This document shows, piece by piece, positions 40,101-55,100 of a stretch of 64,000 nucleotides of DNA (position 1 is its first letter; every line of letters starts with the position of its first letter). The DNA is taken from contig JAKNDB010000098.1 in the NCBI GenBank assembly GCA_024305405.1, positions 3,529,501-3,593,500 on the forward strand. The letters run 5' to 3'. This stretch comes from Dirofilaria immitis (Eukaryota > Nematoda > Chromadorea > Rhabditida > Onchocercidae). The translations under genes and the position numbers were made by a program. The notes under the pieces are model-generated. The model was not told the origin of the DNA. It made no database searches and saw only the letters and a program-made list of their open reading frames with translations.

Positions 40101-43100
40101 AAACTTTTATCTTTTCATAATTAATAAGAACAAAAAAAATAAATCGTTGTAAAAATGTAAATTTAAAAGAATTTAAATTAGCTTAAGCAATTGATATTAT
40201 TTAAAATATATTTTAGAGAAATATTTCAATCTTTTCATCGTTTTGCAATAAATAGAATATAAATTATAACAAATGGTAATTTAATCAATCAAATTTTAAC
40301 GAAATTTATAAAATTAAATTTTGCAACTTTTTAAACTATGCTAAATAAATACAGTATTTAATAAAATAATAGTATAAATCATTCGAAACTTAAAATATGA
40401 TTACCGAAAATATAATCAAAATAAGTAGGATTAAATTTGAATTTATGACAGGTTGTGATATCAGTTTATGATATTAAATTTATGATATGATATCAATAAC
40501 TACAATCAAAATTGTCAAAATTTAAAAGAAAAAAGAACCTAATATAATTAAAGAATAATTTCTACCATGATTAGCACCAGGATTTATCGGGATCAACATA
40601 AGCGGGAATTGTTAATACTATCATATAATATACCTAATTGTAAGTAAAACTTTATGAAATTTCTGGTGAACCAAATTTCAGCAGTAATTGCAGGTTGAGT
40701 AAAACTTTGCAAACTTGCAGAACGAATAAATCTTTTGGATAAAACAGGTTGAATAAATTCTCGAGAAAAAACTTTTTTAAAATAATATAAATTACTATGA
40801 CATAGCCTATTCTTAACAAAATTTTCATCTTCCTTATTTTTTCTTGAAGAAATATTTTTTTGTAAAATTAAAATAAAAAAGTGAGCGAAATTTTACGAAA
40901 CAATTATACTGACGTAAGCTTTCTGATATACATAAATGATAAGTGTAAATTGTATATGATTATCACTGAATCATCAAACATAAGTGTATGAAATCATTAT
41001 CATGTGAATCGTTATCATCAGCATCATATGATATAATTATTTAATCTTTTCTTACTTAATAAATTATTGTTTAAATTCATTAGAAATGATAATTTTTATT
41101 ATTTGATGAATTTCATTTTGATAATTTCAAAATAAACCTTTCTCTCTTTTTTCTTATATAACTAAAATAAATAATAATTATATATATTTTTTATTCTAAT
41201 TTAAAAAGAAATTACCAACCATATTCATCGTAAAATTCGACATGAAATGCATTACTATATTCATATCGTCGATCGAGATCCATTGATGGATAACGATTCT
41301 GCAAATAAAAATAGCAATTAATGATTAATGATAAAAAAAAAGTTTGCCATAATTATTATCAAATTTTTAATTCTTAATTTATTTAAATTTGCTTTTTATC
41401 CCATCATTTTATTAATCAAATATATTTAAATAATCTCAAGGTAATGTTGATATTATATTCAAATTTTTCAAATGATAACTTTAAAACTAATTCCAAATGA
41501 AATATTATTATAGCTTTCGTTTTAACTATAATTATTCTCTAAAGGGATTGTAATAAATCTTCTAAACAATTTTAATATATAAATATTTTTGCTTTTGCAT
41601 ATATTATTATAATAATTCAAATAATATATATTCGATAAAATAAAATTTTTTGAATTATTAGAAAAAATCGAAAAAAATAATAATAAATTGTATTATGAAA
41701 TATTCTTATGAAATATTATGCAAAATTATGAAATATTATGAAAAATTATTAGATATTATAAAAATTATGAGATATTGTGCAAAATTATGAAATATTATGA
41801 AAAATTATAAAATATTATTATGAAATATTGTGAAATATTATGCATAACTATGAAATATTATGCAAAATTATGAAACATTAAATAAAACAATGAAATATTA
41901 CGAGAAATTATGGAATATTATGAAAAACTATAAAATATTATGCAAAATTATGAAACATTATGAAAAATTGTGAAATATTATGAAATATTATGAAAAATTA
42001 TAAAAAATTATGAAATATTATGCAAAATTATGAAACATTATGAAAAATTGTGAAATATTATGAAACATTATGAAAAATTGTGAAATATTATGAAATATTA
42101 TGAAAAATTATAAAAATTATGAAATATTATGCAAAATTATAAAACATTAAATAAAACAATGAAATATTACGAGAAATTATGGAATATTATGAAAAACTAT
42201 GAAATATTATGCAAAATTATGAAACATTATGAAAAATTGTGAAATATTATAAAATATTATGAGATATTATAAAAATTATGAGATACTGTGCAAAATTATG
42301 AAATATTATGAAAAATTATGAAATATTATGGAAAATTATGAAATACTATTATGAAATAATGCGAAATATTATGCAGAGCTATGAAATATTATGCAAAATT
42401 ATGAAGCATTAAATAAAATAATGAAATATTACGAGAAATCACGAAATATTATGAAAAATTATGAAATATTATTGTGAAATATTATGAAAAATTATGAAAT
42501 ATTATTATGAGATATTGTGAAATATTACAAAATATTATTGTGAAATGTTATAAAAATTATGAAATATTATTATGCAATATTATAAAAATTATGAAATACT
42601 ATGCAGAACTACGTAATATTATGCAAAACTATGAAACATTATAAAAAATTATGAAATACTATGAAAAATTATGAAATATTATTCTAAGATATTATGAATA
42701 ATTATAAAATATTATGCAAATTTTTAGATATATTATTTATTGTATAATTTTAATGCTTTAAAAATTCATTTTTATCATTAATTTTTTTTGCATAATTTCC
42801 GTTTAAAAATATGTTAATATATGTATAAATATAGTAAATAGGAGGGGACAAAGGTCATTGTAATATATTAATAAATAGAAGATTATTCAAATTTCGATCC
42901 TTTTCCTGGCATTAATCATTTTTTTGATGATCATCAAATTTGTAACAATTCCGGTTATGGTCAATTAAAAATTCATAATATTTTTCTATCGTTTTCATAA
43001 ATATTTAACAATCGTTTTTTTTTTTAACCTGTTCGGATATTATTTAAGGATAGTTTTGAACAGATAGATATGAATATATCTCAATTTAAATGCTAAGAAT

Positions 43101-46100
43101 AATATAAAATAACAAGAAAAAGGAAGTACTGAAATTATAAATATGCATATATAAAATATAATTTCAGTATTATGTATGAAAAAAATAAAAGTATGAATAA
43201 TTAGATAAAACTAAAAAGGAAATTTATAGCCTAAAAATTTGAGTAAAAATGAAATTTTAAAATTTGGCAAAAATTAAAAATTCGTTTTCGATTTAAAATT
43301 TTAAAATATTTTGCTTAAAGAAAGTTTAATTTTTAATAAAAATTAAAAATTTGAAAATTGAAAAATCGAATAATTTTTTGCTTTGTTCATTCTCAAGGTG
43401 ACTTATCAATTTACCTGTTCTATTCATCGTTTTACTACAGTTTATCTTAAAGCAGATGATATTTGATCGAGAAAGGAAAAAAAAGGAAGAAAAAACCGGT
43501 TAATTTGTGGATGTAACTGTTAATTTATAAAATTTCGTATAAATACATATCCATACAGATATTTGCCTATATATATTTCATGTATAAAGATCCATTCTTT
43601 GATAATGATAATGATAATAATAATAGCAATACTATGATTTAAGTAATATAGAAGAATGAAACTTACTCATATCATATTCATCATTAAAATTATAAAAGCA
43701 AAAACTAACTAACTAAACTATTCGTTGATAATTCATTGATGATTGTAATATGAAAAAAAAAAGCGGAAAAAGAGAAATAGACACAGAGAGAGAAGAGAGA
43801 AAGAGAAAGAAAGAAAAATTGATTATATTTGCAATCAGAAGTGGAACATTAACAATGATGATTACTATTATTAGTATTATTATCTAAAAGTAATGATAGC
43901 TCTTTCATACTATTCATTATTAGTTGAAAAGGGGAAAAGAAAATTATTGTCAAAAAAAAATGAGTTTAAAAAAGATAGGTTATAGTAAATGATAAAATCT
44001 ACTACTATCTAATTATCGTATCAAACTTGCTATTACAGTATCCCTTCCAAACTAATATAATAATAATGAAGAGAATAAATGATTGGGGTGAAAAAGGGAA
44101 AAAGATAAGTTGTAGTATATGTACTATAAAATCTACTACTATCTAATTATCGTATCAAATTTGCTCTATTACAGTATCCTCTTCAAATTACTATTATAAT
44201 AAGGAGAATAAATAATTGATTGAATATTATTTATGCAAAAATAAAAAAATTTTGCAGTTAATCATCAAGCAGAAATATTTAATGTTTAATATTTTTCAAA
44301 ATAATTATTTGAAAAAGTTTTTTTTTCGCAGCACCATACGGTATCCAATCAATATACTGTATCTAATCAATATACTATATCTATTCCTTGCGCTATATCT
44401 ATTCAATATACAACATTTAATTCATCCATTTTTTTCATCTTTTTGGACTCGATTTTCAAATTTTTGAAAATTATGATATAACAATAATATGATGATTCAT
44501 GACAGAGTAATTTCATGATTCATTAAAATTAAATATTTTCCTCAATGATTCAATGATCCGATTGTTCGGTTGGATTATTTATGCCAATTTTTCATATGAT
44601 TTTTTTGAAAATTTATAATCAGCTTAGCAAATGAAATATTTATTTCAATTGATGAATTATTTCAATTTGATTAAAGAATTGATAAATGAATTTATCTTTT
44701 AGATTTCAGGGTTGATATATTTACAGTAAAATTTTATATTTTATTTTGATAAGTGAAATCCTAATTTATCATTACATTAATTTATATCTAAGATTTATCA
44801 ATCTGAAATATTCAAAATGATAAAAGAAAAATATTAGCCCCAAAATTTCCCTTTAATTCACATCAATTTACTAATAACAGATATGATATGTGATAAAATT
44901 ATAAATGATTATAAATAAAATAAATCAATTGCATAATAGATATCAGCTAATAAAATATATATTAATGATTACATTAATATTATCTGAAATTTACAGATAA
45001 TAAATTTCACATGTTGTTTATCATTATTATGCAGGTGAGAATACAGGTAGCATAATAAGAGTATTATACATTTGAACTTCTCGTATTATCTAAAGTGCGA
45101 TTTATCAAATTTATTTTCTCTATGATAAATTCATGACGATAGATAAATACATTTTAAAAATTTTAATAATCTAAAATATTAAAATTTTGATTTGATCTAA
45201 TTAATGCAATCAGCATATATGAAACAAATGATGAACTTTGACCCTGATAAATTTCTAGCGATAAATGCATTTATAAATTTGTAAAATTTTAAATATAACG
45301 TTTTACGAAATTTCATTAAATTTCGATTTAACCTAATTGATGCAATCAATATATATGAAACAAATGATAAACTTTGACCTTGATAAATTTCTAACGATAA
45401 AAGCATTTTTAAATTTGTATGATTTAAAATACAGCATTTCGACGAAATTTTATTAAATTTTGATTTAACCTAATTAATACAATTAGTATATATGAAACAA
45501 ACGATGAACTTTGACCTTGACAAATTTCTAGCGATAAATGCATTTTTAAATTTACAAAATTTAAAATATTACATTTGATGAAATTTTATTAGATTTAATC
45601 CAGTCAGAATTGTTAATTTCAACCTAAGCTGATATAATCCCTATGCATAAACAAAGACGAACTTTGACCCTTTTATATTTTATGCAAAATTCATAAAACA
45701 ACGAATATCGATCGAGCCCACAAATTACATTATCTATCCATTTCTCTAGATATGTTTGTTATTATCGATCACAATTTAACTATGATCTATTTACAAATAA
45801 TCAATAATCAATAAAAATTCACAAAAGAAAGCAATTCCGAAATTTCTCGAGAATCTATAAATTTTCGTCCTTAGATTCTTTTTAATATTAAAAAATTTTT
45901 AACAATTTTATCATTTAGTTCAAAATTTGATTATAAAATTTTTAATTTTAAAAATAAAATTTTATTTTTCATTTAATCGTTTTTCTTTTGCTATCAATAA
46001 ATCAATAAATCTACAATCACATAATTATTGGATATTTAAAATTTGAAAGAAAAAAAATCGAATTTGACGATCGGCAAAATTGATTTTTTTTTTTAATATC

Positions 46101-49100
46101 AATTAAGTAACAAAAAGAAAAAAGAAGAAAAAAGAGATAAGCGTATTATCAGTTAGAATTTAATTCAAATGCCTATTAATTTTGATAAAATTTAAGAAAG
46201 AAAATTGCGAATAAAATTTCTCGTTTATTTTTAAATACAAATTTATCATTTAAATTAATTTTAAATTGAATTTTCAATTTCCAATTTAAAACCAATGCAA
46301 TGATTGGATAAAACTAAACAGTAATATATTATTAAAATTTGATTTCAAATTTTATTTGAGAATATTATTTAATTATTGAATTTTGAATCTAATACAACGA
46401 TGATAATATGAGGAAACAAAATAAAGAAAAAAAGATTATCATAATTAAAATGCCACGGAAATTGATAAATTAGAAATACGAAAATTCAATTCTTCAATTT
46501 CTAATTTAAAATAATGTAATGATCCAAAAAAAATCACTATCCTATAAATTTCTAATTTTTTAAAAATTATTTAATTCCTAAAATTTCTAATCTGCAATAA
46601 TGATGATAATAGAGGAAAAAATTATCACTGATTATTTGTAATAAAAATTGATAAAATTAGAATTATCACAAAATCAATTCCTACGAAAACTAATAAAATT
46701 CGAAATATCACTAATCAATTGTCAATGAAAAGTAATAAAATTGGAAAATATCACTGACCAATTGCTATGGAAATTAATAAAATTAGAATTATCACTAATC
46801 AATTGCAATGAAAATTGATAAAATTAGTGATATCAAAAAATGAAAAAGAAAAAAGGAAGCGATACATACCGAAATATATTCATCATAATCTGCGCTGAAA
46901 CTTTTCCTTTCCAATTTTCCATTGAATTTTTTCATTTTTTTTTAATTATTATTTTCTTGTTGTCTAAAAAATTAAATCAATCGATAAATTTCAAATTCGC
47001 AATTCGTTGCGAAAAATATTTTATTCTTTTTCGTTTTTTTTGTAGCGAAAAAATAGCAGTATTTAACGAAATCGCAAAAAATATACGAATTCATTGAAAA
47101 TTAAAAAAAAAGCAATAAAATAAATAATAAATATATCCTATGTATGAGCTAATTGAATAAAATTTTGAAATAAAATTAAAAAAATTTTTTCGCTAAAATT
47201 TATGCAATTATTTTTTGGTAAAAATAATTGCGTAAATTTTGTTAAAAAATAATTTTTTTTAAATCAAAAACTTATTGCATCGGATTTTATCAAAATTAAA
47301 AGTTAGATCAAAATCAATCAAATCAAAAGGTTGAAGGAAAATTTTGACAAATCAAAAACATGGACAAAAATTTATTTAAATCAATACTCACATTAACACC
47401 TCATTTTAATCGGAGGAGATCAGATTGAACTTTATCAAATCAAAACTTAGATGAAGCTTATTTTAATTCAAAGCAAGATTAAAAACACTGCCAAATCAAG
47501 ACTCAGGTCATAATTCAACAAATCAAAAGTCAAATCAGACCTTACAAATCAAAATTCAGATCAAACTTATTTGAATCGAAAGTGAAACTAAAAAACATTA
47601 TCAAGTCATGGCTTAAATCGAAATAGCAAATTAAACTTTATCAAGTCAAAATTTATCAGATCAAAAGTTTATTTGAAACAAAAATCTCAGATTAAACTTT
47701 ATCAAATCAAAATTTAGACCAAGTTTGTTTTAATCAAAAGTCAGATTAAACTTTATCAAATTAAGACACAAATCGTAAACCAAAATCAAACTTTATCAAA
47801 TCAAAACATGGGCTAAACCTATTTCAATCAAAAAAATTAGATCAATATTTGCTACACTTAATATCATATTAAATTATATCTTATGCATATTCCTATCTTA
47901 TGCATATCAATTTTTTCAACTTAATCATTTCAATTAAGTAATTATCAATTTAAAAAAAAAAAAAAAAAAACACAAGCTTTATCCGATTCTTATCAATAAA
48001 ATTATTGATTACTTTATCCGTTAGTGATAAAAATATTATTTATTTATTTATTTAAATAATGTAAAACGGATTTTTACTTATTAAAAATGAAAAATTTCGA
48101 TGAACTTATTTGTTCAATCAAATATTAAACAATTAATTATTGAATCAAATGATTGGATCATTTTTAAATATTGAAAATATGAAAACTTTAATGGATCATT
48201 AAATTAAATTATAAAACTTTTAAATTTAATTTATTCCATCAATTTTAATTGCTATTTTTATAATCAAATTGTGCAATAGCAAATATTTCATTAATTTACA
48301 AATTATTAAAATGTTTCATTTTAATTTTGAAATTATTAAATAATTCTTAGATCGAAAAAAATTTTAATTAAAAAATTACATTTATTAAATTAAAATTATA
48401 CTTTTATTAATTGAAATTATGAAAAATTTGCAAATAAAAATGATAATAACTGAGATTTGATTGATCATAAATGATAATAACTGAGATTTCATTGATAATA
48501 AATAATAATAATTGGAGATTTCATTGAAAACAAATAAAAATTAAATTTGAAGAAAAATATTTTGATTAAAAAAACGGTCTAAAAGGCATAAAAATAATAA
48601 TAACTAAAATTTCATTGATAATAAGTAAAATTTGAACTTGAAAAGAAAATATTTTGATAAAAAAACGATCTCAAAAACATAAAAATGATAACAACTGAAA
48701 TTTCATTGATAATAAATGATAGCAATTGAAATTTCATTGATAACAAACAAAATTGAAAATTGAAAAAAGAAATATTTTGATAAAAAAAAGCAGTCAATTT
48801 ATTTATAAATTTATGGCTAATTTTAATTTTAATTTTTTATTTTTCGTTTTTTCGTTTTTATTAAATTTTTTTTTGCTAAAATTTTGAAATAAAAACAAAT
48901 TTTTTGAAAAATTGAATTTTTTTCAAAAGAATTTTTAATATTTTATTTTATCAAATAAAATGAGCAAAATTTGCAATAATATTTTAATAAATAATTGAAT
49001 TATTTGAAATTTTTTTGCTAAATTTTAGATATAAACAAAAAAAAATAGCAAAAATAATTTTGCTTTTAAAAGGCTAATAAATTTAAAGTTTAAAATAAGA

Positions 49101-52100
49101 AGTAAATTAACAAAATAAATAAAAGTTAATGGAATTTTGAGAAGAGGGAAAAGTTTTTGAGAAAAAAAAGATAATAAAACAATCTTTCATCATCGATCAA
49201 ATACCAATAACATTTTCATTTAACAAGTAAAACTAAACTAAGTAAAACTAATTAGTTATAAGGTTGATTTTTCTCCATCCATTTTTAATTGCTTCATTTG
49301 CTTGCAACCTAGGCTGCAAATCTTAAAAGATTTCAACATCGTTGCATTATAAAAAGCTTCAGATACATATATATGTATCTGAAGCTTAATTGAAAATAAT
49401 TGAATAAAACTTGCACAAAATTCTAGAAAAATTTTGAAATATCATGTTGAATGAGAGAGAGGAAATAGAAAGAGAGAAATAAATAAAAATTGTGAAATGG
49501 AATGAATCTTAAGTGATTCTGAATCCATTCACATGTTTCGGACGAAATATTATCAAACTTTAATAGTGAATGAATCTTAAGTTCCATTCATATTTTTAGT
49601 TTAAAATATTATTAAATTGTAATAGTGAACGAATTTTAAATGATTCTGAATCCATTCATCTTCTTAATTCGAAACATATGAGAATCTCCATGAAAGTAAA
49701 TATTTATGTATGGAAAAAAAGGAAAGATTCCTCTTTAAATAAAAATGAATATGAGAAAGCTTGCTTAACATGAATTATCACTTATCATTAGTATCACAAG
49801 ATGAGAATGATAAAATGAGTAAATCATTGCTTTTATTTTACGATAACAATTGTAACTATTTTTAACTCCTACATCATTTATTGCTAAATTTAATTATTTC
49901 AATTTTATTTACTCAATGCATCTAATCTATTCAATAAAAATTTTTTCGAGAAATCGAGAAATATCATTAAAAAATTTTAAAAGCTTTTTTAATAATTATC
50001 ATTTATGATTGATAATAAATAATGCAAGCAAACTAAACAAATACATCAATAAAAGAAAGAATGGAACATTTAAAAGTTCGTTTTTTACGTATGCCATGCA
50101 GCGCACGTTGCAAGTTGACGGGATAATATTATTTTAAAAAAGTACAATGAAAAAAACGTAAAATTTATCAGAATATGTCATTTAATTTATTCACGTATAA
50201 AAAACGTCAAAATAATATTTGTCATTGATAGAACAAAAAAAAATGAATGATAGAAACGTAAATAGTTCACGTATATAATAAAAGATAACAAATGTAATAT
50301 CAAACAATGAAAGATGATAAACGTAAAAATAGATGTTTGAATATTTTTTTAAATAACGTTATATCAATATATAGATAAATAATCGTTACGTCGATTGATA
50401 TACGATCGATCGTTTAATTGTGATAGCTCGTAGAGGAAATTTTATTTATTCGTGAACAGGTGATATTGATCAAATGCCTACCTTCACGTCAATTGCATCA
50501 AATATTTATATTCGAGCAATTATCATATAAAAATATATTTAATGAGATAATTGACGTGTGTTTTTTTGCTTCATGTATGAGAAATATTGAAATACGTGAA
50601 AATTGTTACTATCATTAACGTCACTTTTCACGTATCACGTACTATCAAAATGGAAATTATATTTATTTATTGATTCATTTAAGGATCATTCTATTTTACG
50701 ATATTGTATTTTTGAATTACTGACATATGAAATTTTAGTTAAATCAAAGTAAAAGAAAAAAGTGCTTTCTAATTTCATTGAGCTTACGTAAATTTGGACT
50801 TTACGTAATTCTGCAATTTTCCCATTGACCTTAAGTAAATTTGGAGTTTTTATTGACCTCACGAGAACTCTGCAATTTTTTATTGAGCTCATGTAAACTC
50901 GATAATTTTTTTATTGACCTTATATTAGTTTGGAGTTTTCTATTGACTTTCCGTAAACTCTGCAGTTTTTTATTTATCTTATGTAAATTTGGAATTTTTT
51001 ATTAACCTTACGTGAACTCGGCAATTTTTTATTAAGGTTACGTAAACTCGATGACTGACCTTACGTGAAATCTGCAATTTCTTTTTGATCTTATGTAAAT
51101 TTGAAATTAGGTAATAGAATATTTAATCTAATAAAAGAAATTTTTCTAAAAAAAGTTTTTTCCAAAAATTATTTTAAAATGTTAGGAATAAGAAGAATAT
51201 AACGATTAATAATCATTTTTTGTTTTATGATAAAGGAGGAAGATTATAAAATATTTTAAATTAAATTTAAAATGAAAAAGGAAATGAAATAAAACAATAT
51301 CAATAATGACAATGAATTATAATCAATACAATAATTATAATAAATAAGAAATATTGGCGATTATTATGATAGTAATTGTACTGATAATAATGATTTTGAT
51401 GCAGAGATGATAATGATAATGATCATAAGAATATTTAAATTAAATTTAAAACGAAATAAAACAATATCAATAATGATAATGAATTATAATCAATATAATA
51501 ATTATAATAAACAAGAAATATTGGCGATTATTATGATAGTAATTGTACTGATAATAATGATTTTGATACGAAGATGGTAATGATGATGATGATAATAACA
51601 AGAATATTTAAACTAAATTTAAAATAAAAAGGAAATGAAATAAAACAGTATCAATAATGATAATGAATTATAATCAATGTAATAATTATAAATGATGATG
51701 CTCGTGATAATGATTTTAATGTAAGGATGATGATGATGATAATAATAGTAAAATGATATTTATACTGGTATTTAATCAATAACGATGATCATTTGCAGTC
51801 AGCATAATAATTATAATGAAAAAAATGTTAATGAAAGTGAAAATAGTAATAACATTGATAATAATGCTAATGATAGTGATTTTGATGTAATAGAGATGAT
51901 AATAATAATAATAACGATGGTAGAAGAAATAGTAAAGAATGGATAATTATAATAGACGTTTGTATAAAGCAAATTTTCAGATAATGATAAGTTTGCAGAT
52001 GATGATAATGATAATTATACCGACAACAATAATAGTAATAAAATGATAATGATTGCTGACAATCAAGGTAGCAATGCATGTCAAATAAAATAATGAAAAT

Positions 52101-55100
52101 TGCAGTAACAATTATTGAATTATCGATTATAAATATAAATGTATGAAAAGGAAAGAGATGATGGGTTGAATAAAATTTATCATTTTTTATCAGTAACCAA
52201 TTAAAGCATCTCGAGAATAACATAACAAAATAATCTCATTTCACATATATCATATATATTATACAATTCATCATGCAACTCTTTTCAATTATGCAATTTA
52301 ATATTTTATTCAAAAGGTTAAAGGTCAAATAATTTTTGTTACATTCCATAATGGATGAAAATGTCAACAATTGATATTTCTTTCTAAATAATGATTAATT
52401 ATTATTATCACCAAATGCATATCATCATTGGGATGTTTTTTTTCTCATTTTATAAAAATGGAATATATGACTTATTGGATAAGATATTTTAAGCCAAATA
52501 ATCTATTTCCGCTTCATAAAATGATAATTTAAAATAAGGCCGAAAAAGAATTAAAATGAGATAAGCGTTTAATCAAAATAATTTCTCGATATTTTTCCAC
52601 TTTACTTCATCTTTGTAATCAAGACAAATGTCTTGGCTATTAATCACATTGCATTTTTATCCCAAATATATTGTTTAATAAGATGAAAAAAGCTAAGATA
52701 TATGGCCTAGGATGGCGTAAGATGACAGAAAAAAAGATAAATAATTTTGTGAGAATAGAAAAAGAATCAATGATAATTTTTAATTTCGACAAAATGATGA
52801 ATAAAAAATCAAAATACTGATTATTTTCTTCTTGAAATTCAATTTAACGAAAAAATTAAAATTGCTGCTGCAATAATTTGCGATTTGCGATATAATTGCG
52901 TTGCGAAAAAAAAAAAAGGAAATATAATGTTTCAAAATAAATCTATCAATTGATTTTTTTTCAATTTTTCAATATTTAGAGGAAAAAATTTCAATTTGAT
53001 ACGAATAGTTAACCGGTATGATTATTACATGTGAAAAGTGATAATGATAATAAGTGACAATGATATGATATGATAATAGCAATAAAAATGATAATGATAA
53101 TTACATATTTGAAATGGCTAAATTCCCTGATATTATTTTATTAAAAAAACTATAGTATAAATGATGAAAAATGATTATTATAAGTCAAAATAGATAGTGA
53201 TAATGATAGAGCAATAAATTGAAAGATGATAATAATAAAAATGATAATGATAATTACGTGTTTGGAATCAAATTTATGAATGTATCTCGCTTCATGAAAA
53301 AATGATCGAGAATTATCAAAAGAAAAAGCTGAAAAAATTAAGAACAAATAGAGTAAAAATTAACAAAAGTAATTTTTAGGCCTAAATTTTGAAAACGAAA
53401 AAACAGTCAAGCGGTAAATTTCGAGAATATCACTTATCATACTGCCTGATATAAGTGTATTATTATATAAACAAAATTCTTTCAATCATTTACTGATTTA
53501 CATTGAGCTCAATAAAATTATATAGGAAAATGATAAGGAATGATAATAATGATATATTATAAGAATTGTGATAACGAGCAATATTGCTATACAAATGACA
53601 ATACATTAATAATTAAATGTGAAACAGTTGTCAATGAAAGGGTGATATTGTTGCGAGGGAGGAGGAAGGAATATTAAATTCTCGAAATGATATTTGATCT
53701 TTTCAAATTTCAAAATTTCTAAGCAAAACGATATGCCAATTGAGTAGATCAATTTTAGAATTATTTTAAACTTTCCCATTATCAAGTTCTAACAGTTGAA
53801 AAATTGTAGAAACAATAAAAGTGAATGATATCATATTATCAATGATAATCAACAATCACCGACGTCACAAATGTAAAATATTATTTTACCGATATTTACG
53901 TGGATCGTGGACGTCATAAATGTATTATCTTACGGATACTTAAGTAGATCGTGAACGTCATAGATGTAAGATATTATTTTACCGATGCTTTGCGTAGATC
54001 GCTGATATTATTAAATCAGAGAAATTACCTCACCGATATTTGATAATATCATGAATATTATTAAATCAGCGAAATTACCTCATCGATCATTTGTGCGTAT
54101 CGTGAATATTAAATGAAATTAGAGCTACATTTCAATTTTAGAGCTATATTTGGCTGAATGAGGTAAATTATCTCATTGATATTTGCGAAGGTTACGTTTA
54201 TCATTTATCATTTGAAATAAATGAGAGGAATTATTTTATCGATAGTTGCAATGATCGCGAATAATATAAATGACAGGAATTACCTCATCAACACTTTTAT
54301 CATATCATATAACTTAGATTGCGAAATAATGAATTGATGAAATTTTGTATATTTTCAAAAATCAAAATTAATTCAAATTATCTTGAAACTTATCAGAAAA
54401 AATTATCAAAATTATCAGTAAAATAAAAAAAAAGAGACAAAATAGTAATTTTAATTATACTACAATTCTTCAAATTGCAAATTTTTTTTTTTAAAAATAT
54501 CGTTTATTTCGAAATGTAACGATTTTCGAAATAGAAAGAAGATAAATGATAAACGATTTATCATTAATTAATATAGCTCTAAATTCATTTACCTAAAAAT
54601 AAAAAGCAAAAGGGAAAAAATTTTATAAATGTTTAATTCGATATAATTAAATTCTAATATTTCATTCAGTTATAGAAACTGGAGTAAATGATAAATGATT
54701 ATTTTGTTAATCAATATAGCACTAAATTTATTTATATTAAATTAAATAGCAGTAAAAAAATTTTCATTTCTTTGATACGAATATAATAAAATTAAAATAT
54801 TTCTTTTAAGTATTTCAGTTTTTAAGTATTAAATATTTGAAAAAAATAATTTATTTTGTTTTTTCTTGTTAACTATATTTGTCATAAATGTTAAAAATAT
54901 AGTTTATAGTTAATCGGAATTTTTATAGTTAATCGGATTTTATAGTTAATCGGAGTTTCTTTATAGTTAATCGGAATTTCTTTATAGTTAATCGGAATTT
55001 CTTTATAGTTAATCGGAATTTCTTTATAGTTAATCGGAATTTCTTTATAGTTAATCGGAATTTCTTTATAGTTAATCGGAATTTTTTTTCAATTTTAAAA

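Noticed and set aside
40400..40900. Possible tRNA or other structured RNA in the spacers
   Set aside because: No cloverleaf, A/B-box pair or known RNA motif could be identified by eye in the AT-rich introns.
51867..52223. 118-codon - strand frame rich in Tyr, His and Ile
   Set aside because: It comes from TGATAATGA-type simple repeats, which suppress stops; no splice or start context.
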